DNA from: Photobacterium angustum | GTDB taxonomy: Bacteria; Pseudomonadota; Gammaproteobacteria; Enterobacterales; Vibrionaceae | NCBI RefSeq assembly: GCF_003026365.1 | Contig: NZ_PYOM01000024.1 | Coordinates: 1-64,000 of the forward strand | DNA length: 64,000 nucleotides | Direction of reading: 5' to 3' | Shown: piece after piece, positions 62,778 through 64,000 of the stretch | How the letters are laid out: the number at the start of each line of letters is the position of its first letter | Position numbering within the stretch: the first letter of the stretch is position 1 | The notes under the pieces: model-generated | What the model was told of the DNA's origin: nothing | The model's database searches: none | The model's input: only the letters and a program-made list of their open reading frames with translations | Program-made: the position numbers and the translations under genes

Positions 62778-64000
62778 CGAAGGTGGGTGTTAATGCCAGA
62801 GAGGAGGCTGCGAGTAAAAAAAGGAACACTGAGATTGCTAGATTAGAGCAACATGCAAAGGCATTAATCACCAAAGCCTTTCCTTTTCCTCATTTTCCTC
62901 CGTCTCAACAAGACTTTAAAAAGCAGTGGCAGTGCTTTATGGACGATTGTAATAACACACTCGGTGCGAAGAGAGACTATCGCATCGTGTTTAATGCTGC
63001 AGTGAAGATAATACGCCAATACCAACGTGATTTTGGCTGGCCTTTCTCTCCGCCGTCATATTTAGTCTCACACAAAGAGCCTAAACAACTTCGAACAAAA
63101 GAATGGTTAAATCGAGCTTGGGCTGTTAATGATTTCTATCACGCATGGTTTGACTCTTTACTTGCCACATCACAACCAGATGCAATGGAAGCATACCGTA
63201 ATGTGTTGCTCTCTTTACTTTTTCACACTGGGCAATGCCAAAGTGCAGTTATCTTGGCTTTTCATCAAGCGCTCTCAAACGACAATCTAGAACTTAAGCA
63301 CATTAACAATCATATTTATTGTCGTCTTGAACTGGCGAGCCGCGGTTTAAATACTAACTGCTATGTGGAGGGTGAAAAGAAACACATCCATCTCGCCTAC
63401 CTGCACCCTATTACTTTAGGTTTGCTTCGCCAATGGCAAGGAGTATGTAAAAAGGCATGGTCTCCTCCTCATGACAAACAATTATGTGCTTTTTTAAGAA
63501 ACGCAGCCCCGACAGACAAAGCGCTTCCCACATCCCTGCATCATTTCTGCCAAGCCGCTATTTACACAACGGAGCATCAAGAACATGTAGGGCTCAGTCA
63601 AGCACTGGTCGAGTATCAAATAGGAAGGGTGAAATCTTACAGTTTGCCTGAAGACAACCTTGCAAGGCTTTCATTCCCTGCGGTTAATGGCTTATCGCAT
63701 TTTAAGTTTTATAGCGATGCCGCCAAAGCTACATATAGCAACCCCGCTAATAGTAACTATAGTGCGGTGTCCAACAAGGCATTTTTTACAACGCTCAAAG
63801 CGTGTTTCATCAAAGCAAAAGACAATAACAACAAACTCAGTCCGTCAGAGGTTAGCCGAAGACTACACGCAATGGTCGATGACGGCCCTTATACAATAGG
63901 AGAAACGCTTTTACTTGATTGGTTTATTCATAAAGCGCAAACCTGTAACCCTTCATCGCTTATGCAATACCATTGCAGTTTATCAAGACGTTGGTTGTTC
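62774..64000 (+). CDS. Third cassette gene (GmtZ-like), cut by the window edge
   Basis: An open frame of at least 409 codons runs to the last base without a stop. The ATG overlaps the preceding stop (ATGA), with GGGAGGG five bases upstream, so it is coupled to the recombinase gene. The N-terminus is Lys/Glu-rich (MTKVGVNAREEAASKKRNTE). Further on it has LLFHTGQCQSAVILAFHQAL and NGLSHFKFYSDAAKATYSN. It is a DNA-associated large protein of unknown fold. Paralogy with the second gene is not obvious. Confidence 0.8.
   Translation, partial: MTKVGVNAREEAASKKRNTEIARLEQHAKALITKAFPFPHFPPSQQDFKKQWQCFMDDCNNTLGAKRDYRIVFNAAVKIIRQYQRDFGWPFSPPSYLVSHKEPKQLRTKEWLNRAWAVNDFYHAWFDSLLATSQPDAMEAYRNVLLSLLFHTGQCQSAVILAFHQALSNDNLELKHINNHIYCRLELASRGLNTNCYVEGEKKHIHLAYLHPITLGLLRQWQGVCKKAWSPPHDKQLCAFLRNAAPTDKALPTSLHHFCQAAIYTTEHQEHVGLSQALVEYQIGRVKSYSLPEDNLARLSFPAVNGLSHFKFYSDAAKATYSNPANSNYSAVSNKAFFTTLKACFIKAKDNNNKLSPSEVSRRLHAMVDDGPYTIGETLLLDWFIHKAQTCNPSSLMQYHCSLSRRWLF

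Noticed and set aside
63660..63899. 79-codon plus-strand frame near the right end
   Set aside because: It lies within the open third cassette gene in another frame and is a shadow.

Overview
The window looks like a piece of a Vibrionaceae genome, most likely Photobacterium or a close relative. This is inferred from the low GC content, a proteorhodopsin/carotenoid operon, a thermolabile-haemolysin-type phospholipase, a vibriolysin-type M4 protease, a complete phn (C-P lyase) operon and many Vibrio-style regulators. No ribosomal or other strict species marker is present.

Layout. Positions 1-2.9 kb hold a secreted protein of unknown function, a nested palindrome and a PQQ-type sugar dehydrogenase. 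Positions 2.9-9.0 kb carry a minus-strand operon for light-driven proton pumping: proteorhodopsin, crtE, crtI, crtB, crtY and blh. It makes the opsin, beta-carotene and then retinal. The opsin has Gln at the spectral-tuning site, so it should absorb blue light. Positions 9.7-13.0 kb hold small unknown genes, a cold-shock protein and a second RpoS-like sigma factor. Positions 13.4-18.6 kb form a glycan locus: a secreted clan GH-D glycosidase, a DeoR regulator and a secreted GH20 hexosaminidase, followed by a decayed methyltransferase gene.

Positions 19.8-28.0 kb form a cluster of secreted proteins on the minus strand. Two are a translationally coupled pair that I read as a candidate two-chain AB-type toxin: an HExxH metalloprotease (M91/NleD-like), then a 705-residue secreted protein with a hydrophobic hairpin. 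Each mature chain has an odd number of cysteines, with the unpaired one close to the junction. The others are endonuclease I, a phospholipase with an unusual Ser-His site and an M4 metalloprotease. A chemoreceptor and tpx follow. Positions 31-42 kb are the phnCDEFGHIJKLMNP operon, with three copies of a TCTAGA-centred palindrome that are good PhnF operator candidates.

Positions 42-45.5 kb are a variable region with gene fragments (alcohol dehydrogenase, GH13 glucosidase) and a tandem pair of small secreted paralogues. Positions 45.7-53.7 kb hold a QseBC-like two-component system with a beta-barrel and a YgiW-type protein, a diguanylate cyclase, a Crp/Fnr regulator, an MFS transporter and deoD. 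From 54 kb the window becomes island-like: tRNA-Asn, a 3' fragment of tRNA-Gly (probably an old integration site), a serine recombinase, a secreted glycine-zipper protein paired with a small membrane protein, an ascorbate-type PTS, and a three-gene recombinase cassette that runs off the right edge and resembles the Gamma-Mobile-Trio type of mobile element.
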